DNA of 64,000 nt from Temnothorax longispinosus (taxonomy: Eukaryota > Arthropoda > Insecta > Hymenoptera > Formicidae): NCBI RefSeq assembly GCF_030848805.1, contig NC_092358.1:23151832-23215831 (forward strand), read 5' to 3'. The translations under genes were made by a program, and so were the position numbers. The notes under the pieces were generated by a model. That model worked only from the letters and a program-made list of their open reading frames with translations. It made no database searches and was not told the DNA's origin. Positions 38,029 to 49,148 of this stretch are shown one piece after another. Positions within the stretch are counted from its first letter, which is position 1; the number at the start of each line of letters is the position of its first letter.

Positions 38029-40395
38029 TCAGTACATCGCCAAAAGTACAGATATATACGACAACGATGCCTTTACTACCTGAAATATTATTATTTGTGA
38101 TCTATAATCCATATCATATAAGGATGGAATATTCAGAAATTATAAATAATACAATAATATGAAAAAAATTTAATTAAATAACAAATAATAACAAACGGAG
38201 TTTATTTAAAGCTATTTGTAATTTGATGTGATGTAAACATTGCCATGTTAATTTTTGCAACTCAAGTTATTTCGATAATTAATAGTGAATTTCGTTAATA
38301 ATTAAAAGGTAAAAATGAATTTAGTTTCTATCTGTATATTGTTACTGTAAAAAAATAAAAAACTTTTGTTTTAACATTAATTAAAATTTTTAAGAAATAA
38401 TTATCATGATAAAGCTTGTTAAAAATATTCGAGTTTCACGTTACAAGGCAAACAAATGTAAGTAAAATCTTACGCTCGTAAATCTCTCCAAAGAAAGATC
38501 GAGGATTTTTCCGCTTGTGATCGTCAATCTTTTCTGCGATCTGACAATCAGGAACAATATAGTTCGACTTTCTTTGGCTGAAAAATCGTACCAGAGAGAA
38601 TCGTACGCCGCACTTCCAATCATTTTACTCTGAAAAGAAAAAATACAAGATCGAGATATATGCGAATTAATAAAGCTGCCATTTTTCTCTTGGCGCTGAC
38701 CTTGGCGCTCAGATGTTCACCGCAAAAACAGTATATGAATGCCTCGGCGTTCATCGAGAAGTAGTATAACAATGACTTTACCAAAATTGGTGCGGCATTA
38801 GGTGAGTTGAGCGACTGAAATTTCCATGTACGCGAACAGTAATTTAGTATGAGTTACACATACACGATACTTCCACAGATATGTTTAGTGTCAATAATTA
38901 TTAGCAGTCCTTTAATCCGGTACGCAATATTTATATTTATAAGTAACCAAACGTCACTTTGGACTTGTTACTTACGGTAACAATAATAAATCCTAAACAG
39001 CATATGATGAGCGTGTCTGATAAAAGCATCATAAATGCGATGTACGTGAAAAGAGTCTCAACATTTTCCGCAAATATAATAATACGCTGGTGCTTAATAA
39101 TCAACGATCGCAACGTAATTTCGTCCATCGAATCCGCTGAACATTTGGAGATTTTTGTCAACGATTCTCGTAGAATGTCGATTTGACCACAGACGTGAAT
39201 TATCTAAGGTTTATAGCTTCATGATCTTTCTCTCTCAGTAAAATAAAAATTATGTCTTGAGTCATTTTTTAAAATATCGAAAAAATATATAAAAAATAGT
39301 TTAGCAATTAATTTACATAACATATAAAATATTACAAATGTATATACGTAATATATTCAATTTAAATTATAGACAATCTTATCAGATATGAGATAAAATT
39401 GAAAAAAATAAAGAAAATGGAATTCGTCTTATTTTAACTTTGAGAAAGCATAACACGCAATATTTAAGCTTACCAGAGTGACGAGAAGTGAATTGATAGT
39501 CGTAATACCGCAGGCGACGATAAAAAGCAGATAATAAAATTGAACGGATTGAACTGTCGTGTAAATAAAATTTGTGCTAATGTTGAATGGCAGCTCCATC
39601 TTCAGAATGAGATCTCGCGCGTACGGTTCTAATGTCTCGGGACTGTTTGCGTTACCAGCCAGTACACCGAGACTGTAAAAAGTTACGGAGCCAACATACA
39701 TGCCGACGATCCACTTCGAGGCACGACGTGCAAGATTTGCTCCGTCTATCATTACGCGTGAGCTACAGCGGCTCGAAATGCAATCTTTCCAATCCGCAGA
39801 CATCATTTGCACTAGATCGTAAAATATTCTACGGAAAATTAAGTGCACCAATCACATTAATGTTTCTTTTCACACTCGTCTATCATAAATTAGATTAATT
39901 CTGAATATGACGCTAACATTTTATTAAAGTATTAAAGTATTAGAAATAACAGGCAACTCACAATATACAGTCATGCGTGTACTCTCAGTTCTCATAATCA
40001 AACTGATTGAATAAAATCGAGGATCGATCAATTATTATTCGATACTTTTCTGATCGGTTCGGTAGTTTTGACAAGTGCTAATAATGAGACGAGTAACATG
40101 ATGTGCACATTATTCCGCCTTAATATAATAATTTGCATTACCGTTGATAGAACCAAAGGATAACGAGCTTAATGTAGAGTAAAGAAGACGTCATTGCGCA
40201 GCTAACACCATCCATATACTCGGAGAAGTCGTCCACATGAAAGTTCATCACCACGTATCGATATTGAAAGACTTGAGCCGTGCTCAACGCTATGATCCAG
40301 TATAATCTGAACATCACAGTCGACGGTAAATACGGCCATATACCGCAAACATAAAGGCCGAACCTGACCAGACGGCTGAACGTGGTCCTCCTCAT
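38029..40395 (-). CDS. Odorant receptor B1, six exons, apparently intact (385 aa)
   Basis: Minus-strand exons are 40142-40395, 39474-39828, 38976-39203, 38701-38814, 38474-38629 and 38029-38079, with AG/GT borders and one open frame. Product: 7tm_6 odorant receptor of the second subfamily. Exon 1 is MRRTTFSRLVRFGLYVC then GIWPYLPSTVMFRLYW. Exon 2 has MMSADWKDC and ELPFNISTNFIYTTVQ. Exon 3 has HVCGQIDILRESLTK. Exon 4 ends FIYCFCGEHLSAK. Exon 5 is SKMIGSAAYDSLWYDFSAK. Exon 6 is VVKASLSYISVLLAMY. The frame stays open about 22 codons upstream of this ATG (LFDDRDWSARRFSS), so the true N-terminus may be longer. Ligand unknown. Confidence 0.9.
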
Positions 40396-40533
40396 ATTTC
40401 TCTTCAGCGGCGACGAGAAACGCCTCGCCGACCAATCGCGGTCGTCGAATAACTTTATTCATACTAAAACTTGCTCGCAGGTCGACAGCAAAACACGCGA
40501 CCATGCCATGGTCATCGACCATTGACCAATCAC

Positions 40534-40548
40534 AACTTGTTAAATATT
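40534..40548 (-). promoter_or_regulatory. Conserved upstream core of B1 (candidate promoter)
   Basis: AACTTGTTAAATATT on the plus strand, 139 bp upstream of the start. It is preceded by GACCAATCAC and followed by CTGCTGCATTGCAC, both kept in the other B genes. Confidence 0.4.
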
Positions 40549-41482
40549 ACTGCTGCATTGCACAAAAAAAAAGAAAAAAAATAACTGCAACTGTAATTTT
40601 ATAAATAATGAATGCATAGACGATATACTTATAGCAAGGGTCCCCTTTTTTTCCAACTTTCGACTACAATACAATTGTATGCCCTCTTTAAAAATGCAAC
40701 AGATAAAGGAAAGGTGGAGCGAAGCTTCCACGAACTGCTGCCGTGAGGTTGAAATATTCCGCTGCTGGGGAGGGGAAGTAAGCGTAACTGGGGATTCCCT
40801 CCGTGCTGAGGGATCATGAGGAAAGAAGACTAAGACGTATCGTAGGAGTTCGTCACGATGGAAACACGAGTGTAAAGATCACAGTTGGCGCCCGCCAACT
40901 GTGCTTGCAAGAAAGCTCGGGCAGTTCGACAACGACGGTGCAGGCATACAGAGTTACAGAACGACGGTATAAGCGAAGAAAAATGCAGTCAGAGCGAGAA
41001 ATTGTTCCTTGTATAACCGAGGTGAGTACTTCACAATACTATATTACACTATTTGTATTTATTATTTTTACACTACACTTTTAACATAATAAGTTTTATT
41101 TCATATAATGTTGTTTAGTTATTTTAAAAATCTTCAAAATGAATTTTCGATTTTAAAATAAAAACGCTGATTAAATTAATCTCTCTTAATTAAACACGTT
41201 TATTTTGATCAATATTTTGTTGTCTCGGTAAAATACATTGATCTAAAACATCAGCAATGTATTTACAGCACTTTCCTTATACACTACAAGCTAAATAAAG
41301 TCATCGCGAAAAGGTACCTTGGTAAATCGATGCTTCGTTACCTCTGCTTGTCTACACTCGTACACTTGATGCGAAACTCCGCCTCTTTGAATAGAAAAAT
41401 TGTTAATCGTGTAAACGACTGATGGTGGTGAAAGTACTATATCTTTCTACACGCGAAGATATAAGTAGCATGCGGTAAGCCA
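40549..41482. other. B1 upstream region, conserved among B units
   Basis: The 40680-41090 block is repeated before B2, B3 and B4 with high similarity, including CACAGTTGGCGCCCGCCAAC, which is a near-palindrome around GGCGCC. The short plus-strand ORF there is not kept at one length. Likely promoter and untranscribed upstream DNA. Confidence 0.5.
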
Positions 41483-41839
41483 TCAATTCATTGTGTGTAA
41501 CACAGACACGCATGATGCCGAAGCTTTCACGATTTGCAATATGATAGAAGCAATTTCTGCCGTCATACGCGAATATCATGCCACAACGAAACAATTAGAG
41601 AACTGATAAAGAGCAACATGCTGTAAGCCAAAGAGCAGTTTAAATTGTCCATCAAATCCATTTCTCTCAGTCTCTCGATATAGTAGTGCACTACCCAATA
41701 AGCATAACAAATTTGAACGACGATTAATGTCGTGAGTACAATCTATGCAAAACGGTGCACGACACGTTGATAAAATGCTAAAGATACGAAGTACAAATTT
41801 TATAGAGAAACATACTGTACTCGTAGCAGTTATTTTCAT
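41483..41839 (-). pseudogene. Two-exon relic odorant receptor (exon 1 joined to exon 6), copy 1
   Basis: From 41839 a decayed exon 1 reads MKITATSTVCFSIKFVLRIF, then, across frameshifts, segments corresponding to EIDLMDNLNC and LAYSMLLFISSLI and WHDIR. About 34 bp later comes an exact 51-bp last exon (41483-41533) reading IVKASASCVSVLHTMN with TGA. Exons 2-5 are absent. The same structure occurs in all four B spacers. Confidence 0.75.
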
Positions 41840-42205
41840 AGCAGCGAGAAAGAAGCTTTTCTATCAATGATTTATAATTTTTATAAATCATTGAACATCA
41901 GTGCTCTTTCTTTGATCGAGAAGTATCGCGAATATTGGAGGAGTATCGCTGAAGATTGGGACGCGAAAGCGCCTCGCAAGCAATCGATCATACACGATTA
42001 ATCAATACAATAATAAAAAAAACACATGCGAATGTCAAATGAGAAGTTGTGCACAACAGCCATGCTAAGTAAATCAAGACTTGAAGATGCAGGCCGGAAA
42101 TGTCAAGAGAAAGCGAAACTGCAAAAATTCGTTTTACAGTATTGCTTTTGCACCGTAGATGAACCAACTGAAGGACCTAGAAAAGAAGAATTTGAATGGA
42201 TTTTG
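41840..42205 (+). other. Conserved spacer block with a plus-strand reading frame
   Basis: A frame reading SLIEKYREYWRSIAEDWDAK..HD then stop at about 41999-42001 is kept, with changes, at 49.2, 54.15 and 59.2 kb and decayed at 0.9 kb. A second conserved block (LEDAG.KCQ..AKLQKFVLQYC) follows. No start or full exon is evident, so neither is called a gene. Resemblance to the OR exon 2 start (..DW) is slight. Confidence 0.4.
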
Positions 42206-42477
42206 TGTTGAGGATGATTAGTTTGTGCGCTTCTCGAACGTTTCGCGATAGGAATGCTGACGCTAAGTTGGCACGAGGCGGGCCGGGATAGGCCAAACCA
42301 TCCCTTTCTTACTACCTGTGCCCCTGCTCCGACTTGCTCCGTATATTTAGTCGTGGACACGAGTTGCCGGCGTGCGCGTGTATATCGTTACCAGAATAAA
42401 ACGACTTTCGTACAAAACGGTGTGACTCTGTGCTACCCTATCTCTCGCAATCGTGCGTTGCCAGGTTATCTCAGACA
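42206..42477 (+). repeat. 5' LTR of the copia element
   Basis: Begins TGTTGAGGATGATTAG and ends ATCTCAGACA. It shares GGCACGAGGCGGGCC and CCCCTGCTCCGACTTGC with the 3' LTR, with scattered mismatches showing that the insertion is not recent. Confidence 0.85.
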
Positions 42478-42574
42478 GGCAGAACATCCGACGACCGGAC
42501 AAGTTGAAGGTCAACGTCGCCGAAGTCAACGCGCCTGCGACATATCGAGATTATTCGAGAGGCGGTGACAGGCT

Positions 42575-43710
42575 CAGATGCACCAATATGGACGAAAGCA
42601 ATCGAGGATGAGCTGCAAGCCCACCAGGATAACAGCACGTGGACTGTAGTGCCTCGAAGTCAAGACCGACAACTCATTGATGCAAAATGGGTGTTCAAGG
42701 TTCAGCGGACGACAACCGGAGGCATCCGACGTTTCAAAGTGCGCCTGTGCGCTATAAAGGATTCAAACAGAAGGAGGGGCTGGACTACATCGAAATCTTT
42801 CCGCCTGTCATGCGATACAACTCGCTGCGTATTTTGCTGGCCGTAGTCGCTGCAATGGACCTCGAGCTTGTCCAATTTGATGTGAGGACGGCATTTCTCT
42901 ACAGAGATCTCACCGAGGAGATATACATGGAGATACCGGAGGGTCTAGTCGTTAACGACGCCGGAAATCGGGTTTGTATACTTAACAAATCACTATATGG
43001 TTTAAAACAAGCTTCTAGGTGCTGGAACAAGAAGTTTTCGGACTTCCTAAAGCGGTTCAACCTGGTGGAGAGCATCGCCGACCCGTGCGTGTTTTACAGC
43101 TATATCAAAGGGGTTGCAGTCTACTTGGCACTGTACGTCGACGACGGACTGTTGGCTACAAAATCCCGGGAAGTGCTCGACGCAATAATTTGTGCCTTGC
43201 GCGAGGCTTTCGATATCATGCTTGGAGACGGGAGCGTCTTCGTCGGGTTGCAGATCGAGCGAAACAGGCAAGATCGCACCATTTTTATCCACCAAGAAGC
43301 TTATGTTACGCGATTGATAAATAAATTTTTAATGACCAAGGCTAAAACCACAAGTGTATCCGCCGATCTGCATGCTCCGTTAATTCCGGCCGAAAGGAAT
43401 TATTTTCCTTGCGTCGAGGTACCTTTTCGCGAAGCGGTTGGGTTGTTAATGTTTTTAGCCACGGTCTTGCGCCCTGACATTGCGTTTGCGGTGAACGCTG
43501 TCAGTCGTCATTCAAATCGGCATAACAATAGTCACTGGCAGGCTGTTAAAAGAATTTTCAGGTATCTGCTAGGAACGCCTAATCTAGGTATTATGTACGG
43601 AAACGGCGGGAGCGAGCTTCAGCTAGAAGGATACTCCGATTAACGAGATTCCCACTGTCCCTATCTACTATCTAGCGAAACTACTGCCAAGGGAACGGGC
43701 TTGGAAAAAT

Positions 43711-43749
<39 letters not shown>

Positions 43750-44220
43750 TGGCACTGTAAGGAGACATGAGAGGTGTAGCATAAGTGGGAGATGGCAACG
43801 TCAGATTACGCCAGTGATCTTGAGACCAGAAGGTCAACAACGGGATACGTTTTCATTCTGGCCGGCGGGCCAGTGTCGTGGACATCCCAACGGCAGAAGC
43901 TCGTCACGCTCAGTACGACGGAAGCGGAATATGTCGCAGTCGCAGCCGCTGCGAAAGAAGCCGTATGGCTTTGAAGATTGTTAAGTGATCTCGGATGTCA
44001 ATGTCGAGGTGCCACCACTCTTTTTGTCAATAATCAGAGCACGATCCGCTTAGCAAAGAATCCCGAGTTTCATCAACGAACTAAGCACATTGACATCCGA
44101 CATCATTATATTTGAGAAAGAGTTCATAACTCTGAACTTTTCCATGTGAACTACATACCGACCGCTCTTCAGCGAGCGGACATTTTCACAGAACTTTTTC
44201 GAAGGATCGTTTTAAGACTC
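42575..44220 (+). pseudogene. Copia pol remnant: reverse transcriptase and RNase H, broken
   Basis: The frame starts APIWTKAIEDELQAHQDN, the beginning of a copia-type reverse transcriptase domain, with DAKWVFKVQR. A frameshift near 42740-42760 moves to the frame that carries VQFDVRTAFLYRDL, KSLYGLKQASRCWNKKF, LYVDDGLLATK (the catalytic YVDD) and RPDIAFAVNAVSRH up to 43643. A 28S rRNA fragment then interrupts the transition to RNase H, which resumes as SDYASDLETRRSTTGYVF and STTEAEYVAVAAAAKEAVW before a stop at about 43973 and further stops. Dead copy. Confidence 0.88.
43638..43793 (+). rRNA. Fragment of 28S rRNA inserted in the copia RNase H region
   Basis: About 155 bp from TAACGAGATTCCCACTGTCC to GTGTAGCATAAGTGGGAGA match the conserved 28S segment that in insects is the target zone of R1-type retrotransposons. 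It separates ..EGYSD from SDYASD of the RNase H domain. It is not a functional rRNA gene. The junctions show GAT at the left and a few filler bases (GGCAACG) at the right. Confidence 0.85.
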
Positions 44221-44263
44221 TCGCATTAAGTATAGGGTTAACGAAGCGCTCAAACGGCGGAAG

Positions 44264-44443
44264 TGTTGAGGACCATTAGTTTTCGCGCTTCTCGAACGTT
44301 CCGCGATAGGAATGCTGACGCGAAGTTGGCACGAGGCGGGCCAGAATAGGCCAAACCACCCCTCTCTTACCACCTGTGCCCCTGCTCCGACTTGCTCCGT
44401 ATTCTTATCTCTCGCAATCGTGCGTTCCCAGGTTATCTCTACA
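44264..44443 (+). repeat. 3' LTR of the copia element, internally deleted
   Basis: Begins TGTTGAGGACCATTAG and ends TATCTCTACA. Compared with the 5' LTR it jumps from CTTGCTCCGTAT to CTCTCGCAATCG, a loss of about 95 bp. Confidence 0.85.
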
Positions 44444-44448
44444 TTTTG

Positions 44449-44894
44449 TTTTATCTCAATAATATCATAAAGTATATGCGTCCAGAACAAGAAAGTTTTT
44501 CGTCGCAATTTTTTGTTTCGCATTAACGACTATAATATCCCTTTTTTTGTGCGAGAGGCGATGCAAATAGTAAAATAGTTTAAACTCGCAACTCGTGGGA
44601 AATGAAGAAGTAGTAATATTTCCCATATTTTCTACTCACTATTGTTTCATGTTGAAGTGTGAAATAACCTTCTTTATTAAGGCTTTTACAAACAAAAAAT
44701 CCAGTAAATAGTGGTACAAACAACTTAGGTATCTATCTGGGCAAGTCGCCATGCAATCTAACACGAGAGGCATGCAAGTCGCTAATTATTAGTAGTACCA
44801 AACTTGAAATAGTTATTTATATCACACGTGCGTGGAAAGTGGCATAATACCACACATGTCATTGCTACAATTATTATCAATGCATCATTCGTCT
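44449..44894. other. Spacer downstream of B2, no gene seen
   Basis: Matches the spacers at 37.8-38.0, 49.5-50.0, 54.5-54.7 and 59.5-59.75 kb (GCGAGAGG.GATGCAAATAG). About 44650-44860 is extra relative to these (GGCATGCAAGTCGC and GTGCGTGGAAAGTGG), probably a further small repeat insertion. Confidence 0.45.
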
Positions 44895-47709
44895 TCAGTA
44901 CATCGCCAAAAGTACAGATATATACGACAACGATGCCTTTACTACCTGAAATATTATTATTTATGATCTATAATCCATATCATATAAGTATGGAATATTT
45001 AGCAATTATAAATAATACAATAATGAAATAGTATATTGTGCACTAAAGGGAGAAAGTAGCGTTTTTCAGACGAGTGTGAAGTCTGCCGCCCGAGCCGAAG
45101 GCGAAAGCGGCAAATCACATAATAAGTCTGAAAAAGATTTCGACCGGAGGTGCACACGATATTTTTCAGTTTTCACAATACCTTTACGGAAAGTTCGACT
45201 TTCATGCCTATAGAGAGGCGAGAGTAGGCAGTTTTACTCCAGGGCTTATTTTCCTCCCTAGGGAAGAAAATCGATACTTTCCGCCCGCGCTATATGCCGG
45301 GCGGAAAGTAAGCCCTGACGTGAAATTGACCACTTTCGCCCCTCTCTACAGGCATGGAAAGTCGAACTTCCGTGGAGGTGTTGTGAAATAGTTATTTGTG
45401 TAACAAGTGAGGTAAGATGAAAATTCCCGGGTGCAGAGTTTACGCACGAGCCGAAGGCGTTCACATCAAATTACAAACAGCTTTATATAAACTCCGTTGG
45501 TTATTATTTGTTATTTAAATTAAATAACAAATAATAACCAACGGAGTTTATATAAAGCTGTTTGTAATTTGATGTGATGTAAACATTGCCATGTTAATTT
45601 TTGCAACTCAAGTTATTTCGATAATTAATAGTGAATTTCGTTAATAATTAAAAGATAAGGTTTCAATCTGTATATTGTTACTGTAAAAAAAATAAAAAAA
45701 TTTTGCTTTAACATTAATTAAAACCTCTAAGTAATAATTATCATGATAAAGCTTGTTTAAAATATTTGAGTTTACAAGGCAAACATATGTAAGTAAAACC
45801 TTACGCTAGTAAATCTCTCCAAAGAAAGATCGAGGATTTTTCCGCTTGTAATCATCAATCTTTTCTGCGATCTGACAATGAGGAACAATATAGTTCGACT
45901 TTCTTCGATTGTAAAATCGTACCAGAGAGAATCGTAAGCCGCACTTCCAATCATTTTACTCTGAAAAAAAGAAAATACAAAATCGAGATATTTGCGAATT
46001 AATAAAGTTGCCATTTTTTCTTGGCGCTAACCTTGGCGCTCAGATGTTCACCGCAAAAACAGAACATGAATAACTCGGCGTTCATCGAGAAATAGAATAA
46101 CAATGACTTTACCAAAATTTCTGCGGCATTAGGTGTGCTGAGCGACTGAAATTTCCATGTACGCGAACAGTAATTTATAGTATGAGTTAATTATACACAA
46201 ACACGATACTTTCACAGACATTTTTACAGTTAATAATTATCAACAGTCCTATAATCCGGTACGCAATATTTATATTTATAAGTAACCAAACGTCACTTTG
46301 GACTTGTTACTTACGGTAACGATAATAAATCCTAAACAGCATATGATGGTCGTGTCTGATAAAAGCATTATAAATGCAATGTACGTGAAAAGATTCTCAA
46401 TATTTTCCGCAAATATAACAATACGCTGGTGCTTAATAATCAACGATCGCAACGTAATTTCGTCCATCGAATCCGCTGAACGTTTGGAGATTTTTGTCAA
46501 CGATTCTCGTAGAATGTCGATTTGACCACAGACGTGAATTATCTAAGGTTTATAGCTTCATGATCTTTCTCTCTTAGTAAAATAAAAATTATATCTGTCA
46601 TTTTTTAAGATATCGAAAAAAAATATAAAAAATAATTTAGCAATTAATTTACATAACATATAAAATATTACTAATGCATATACGTAATATATATTCAATT
46701 TAAATTATAGACAATCTTATCAAATATGAGATAAAATTTAAAAAAATAAAGAAAATGGAATTCGTCTCATTTTAATTTTGAGAAAGCATAACACGCAATT
46801 TAAGCTTACCAGAGTGACAAGAAGTGAATTGATAGTCCCATGACCACAGGCAATAAAAAGCAGATAATAATATTGAACGGATTGAACTGTCGTGTAGATA
46901 AAATCTGTGCTAATATTGAATGGCAGCTCCATCTTCAGAATGAGATCTCGCGCGTACGGTTCTAATGTCTCGGGACTGTTTGCGTTACCAGCCAGTACAC
47001 CAAGACTGTAAAAAGTTACGGAGCCAACATACATGCCGACAATCCACCTCGAGGCACGACGTGCAAGATTTGCCCCGTCTATCATTACGCGCGAGCTACA
47101 GCGGCTCGAAATGCAATCTTTCCAATCCACAGACATCATTTGCACTAGATCGTAAAATATTCTACGGAAAATCAAGTGCACCATTCACATTAATGTTTCT
47201 TTTCACACCCGTATATCATAAATCAGATTAATTCTGAATATGACGCTAACATTTTATTAAAGTATCATAAATAACAGGCAACTCACAATATGCAGTCATG
47301 CGTGTAATCTCAGTTCTCATAATCAAACTGATTGAAGAAAATCGAGAACCAATCAATTATTATTCGATACTTTTCTGATCGATAGTTTTGACAAGTGCTA
47401 ATAATGAGACATGATGTGCATATTATTCCGCCTTAATATAATAAGTTTGCATTACCGTTGATAAAACCAAAGGATAACGAGCTTAATGTAGAGTAAAGAA
47501 GACGACATTGTGCAGCTAACACCATCCATATACTCGGCGAAGTCGTCCACATGAAAGTTCATCACTACATATCGATATTGAAAGACTTGAGCCGTGCTCA
47601 ACGCTATGATCCAGTATAATCTGAACAGCACAGTCGACGGTACATACGGCCATATACCGCATATATGAAGGGTGCACCTGACCAGACGGCTGAACGTGGT
47701 CCTCCCCAT
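44895..47709 (-). CDS. Odorant receptor B2, six exons, apparently intact (384 aa)
   Basis: Minus-strand exons are 47456-47709, 46810-47161, 46315-46542, 46032-46145, 45805-45960 and 44895-44945. GT..AG borders, single open frame. Product: 7tm_6 odorant receptor very close to B1. Exon 1 is MGRTTFSRLVRCTLHIC then GIWPYVPSTVLFRLYW. Exon 2 ends with FIACGHGTINSLLVTL. Exon 4 reads SLSTPNAAEILVKSLLFYF and ends FCGEHLSAK. Exon 5 has AAYDSLWYDFTIEESRT. The last exon is VVKASLSYISVLLAMY. Intron 5 is enlarged by a repeat insertion and a long palindrome at 45.04-45.58 kb. As in B1, a coding-like extension precedes the assigned ATG. Confidence 0.9.
45030..45461. mobile_element. Repeat insertion with fold-back core in B2 intron 5
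   Basis: Absent from intron 5 of B1. It contains arms GAAAGTTCGACTTTCATGCC (about 45190-45209) and its near reverse at about 45353-45371, with a smaller hairpin around TTTCCGCCCG/CGGGCGGAAA inside. AAAATTCCCGGGT and a TTTACGCAC tail link it to the 5314-5520 insertion. No coding capacity. Confidence 0.6.
45462..45576. repeat. 115-bp perfect or near-perfect palindrome
   Basis: CACATCAAATTACAAACAGC runs inward to the single centre base near 45519 and mirrors out to GATGTG. The right arm is ordinary intron sequence also present in B1 (38180-38220). The left arm is therefore an inverted copy of it, created at the edge of the neighbouring insertion. Confidence 0.85.
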
Positions 47710-47842
47710 ATTTCTCTTCAGTGACGACGAGAAACGCCTCGCCGACCAATCGCGGTCGTCGAATAACTTTATTCATACTAAAACTTGCTCGCAGGTCGAC
47801 AACAAAACGCGCGACCTATGTCATTGACCATTGATCAATCAC

Positions 47843-47857
47843 AACTTGTTAAATATT
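47843..47857 (-). promoter_or_regulatory. Conserved upstream core of B2 (candidate promoter)
   Basis: AACTTGTTAAATATT on the plus strand, 134 bp upstream of the B2 start codon. Confidence 0.4.
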
Positions 47858-48787
47858 TCTGCTGCATTGCACAAAAAAAAAGAAAAAAAATAACTGCAAC
47901 TATAATTTTAGAAATAATGAATACATAGACGATATACTTATAGGAAGGGTCCCCTTCTTTTCCAACTTTCGACTACAATACAACTGTAAGCCCTCTTTAA
48001 AAATATAACAAGTAAAGGAAAGGTAGAGCACAGCTTTTACGAACTGCTGCCGTGAGGTTGAAATATTCTGCTGCTGGGGAAGGGGAAGCGTAACTGGGGA
48101 TCCCCTCCGTGCTGAGGGATCATGAGGAAGGAAGACTAAGTCGTATCATAGGAGTTCGTCACGATGGAAACACGAGTGTAAAGATCACAGTTGGCGCCCG
48201 CCAACTGTGCTTGCAAGAAAGCTCGGGCAGTTCGACAACGACGGTGCAGACATACAGAGTTACAGAATGACGGTATAAGCGAAGAAAAATGCAGTCAGAG
48301 CGAGAAATTGTACCTTGTATAACCAATTGGTGAGTACTTCACAAGATTATATTACACTATTTGTGTTTATTATTTTTACACTACACTTTTAACATAAGTT
48401 TTATTTCATATAATGTCGTTTAGTTATTTTAAAAATCTTCCAAATCAATTTTCAATTTTAAAATAAAAACGCTGATTAAATTAATCTCTCTTAATTGAAC
48501 ACGTTTATTTTAGTCAGCATTTTGTTGTCTCGGTAAAATACATCGATCTAAAACATCAGCGATGTATTTACAGCACTGGCTTTATACACTACAGGCTAAA
48601 TAAAGTTATCGCGAAAAGGTACCTCGGTAAATCGATGTTTCGTTACCCCTGCTTGTCTACACTCGTACACTTGATGCAAAACTCCGGCTCTTTGAATAGA
48701 AAAATTGTTAATCGTGTAAACGACTGACGGTGGTGAAAGTACTATATCTTTCTACACGCAAAGATATAAGTTGCATGCGGTAAGACA
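47858..48787. other. B2 upstream region, no gene seen
   Basis: Repeats the B1 upstream region, including CACAGTTGGCGCCCGCCAAC near 48186. Nothing else is recognised. Confidence 0.5.
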
Positions 48788-49148
48788 TCAATACATTGTG
48801 TGTAACACAGACACGCATGATGCCGAAGCTTTCACGATTATTTGCAATATGATAGAAGTAATTTCTGCCGTCATACGCGAATATCATGCCACAACAAAAC
48901 AATTAGAGAACTGATAAAGAGCAACATGCTGTAAGCCAAAGAACAGTTTAAATTGTCCATCAAATCTATTTCTCTCAGTCCCTCGATATAGTAGTGCACT
49001 ACCATGTAAGCATACTGACAAATTTAAACGACGATTAATGTTGTCGTGAACCAGTAAAATCTACGCAAAACGGGGCACGACACGTTGGATCAAATGCTAA
49101 AGATACGAACAACAATTTTTATAAAGGAACATACTGTACTCGTTATTT
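48788..49148 (-). pseudogene. Two-exon relic odorant receptor, copy 2
   Basis: Exon 1 remnant: SNVSCPVLRRFYWFTTTLIV, then a TAA where sisters have glutamine, then ICQYAYMVVHYYIEGLRE and LNCSLAYSMLLFISSLIVLL, WHDIR. The last-exon remnant ends at 48788 with TGA and carries a 3-bp insertion. The TGA before SNVSC sits where GIWP has tryptophan. Alignment to functional exon 1 (NTSCALLRRLFW) is clear. Confidence 0.75.

Larger units (their letters stand above)
42206..44443 (+). mobile_element. Internally deleted Ty1/copia LTR retrotransposon
   Basis: The element runs TGTTGAGGA...ACA with 5-bp TTTTG target duplications at 42201-42205 and 44444-44448. The paralogous sites (about 37785 and 49500, GATTTTGTTTTATCAATAG) are empty. 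Left LTR is 42206-42477 and right LTR 44264-44443; the right one lacks about 95 bp present in the left. Only the reverse transcriptase/RNase H part of pol remains between them; gag, protease and integrase are missing. The insert lies between the B1 relic and the 3' end of B2. Confidence 0.88.

Noticed and set aside
40803..41084. 93-codon ORF in the B1 upstream region, with partial copies in other B units
   Set aside because: Length and ends vary among copies with frameshifts, and the region lies just upstream of each receptor.
42254..42568. 104-codon plus-strand ORF
   Set aside because: Falls within the copia 5' LTR and the adjacent deleted leader.
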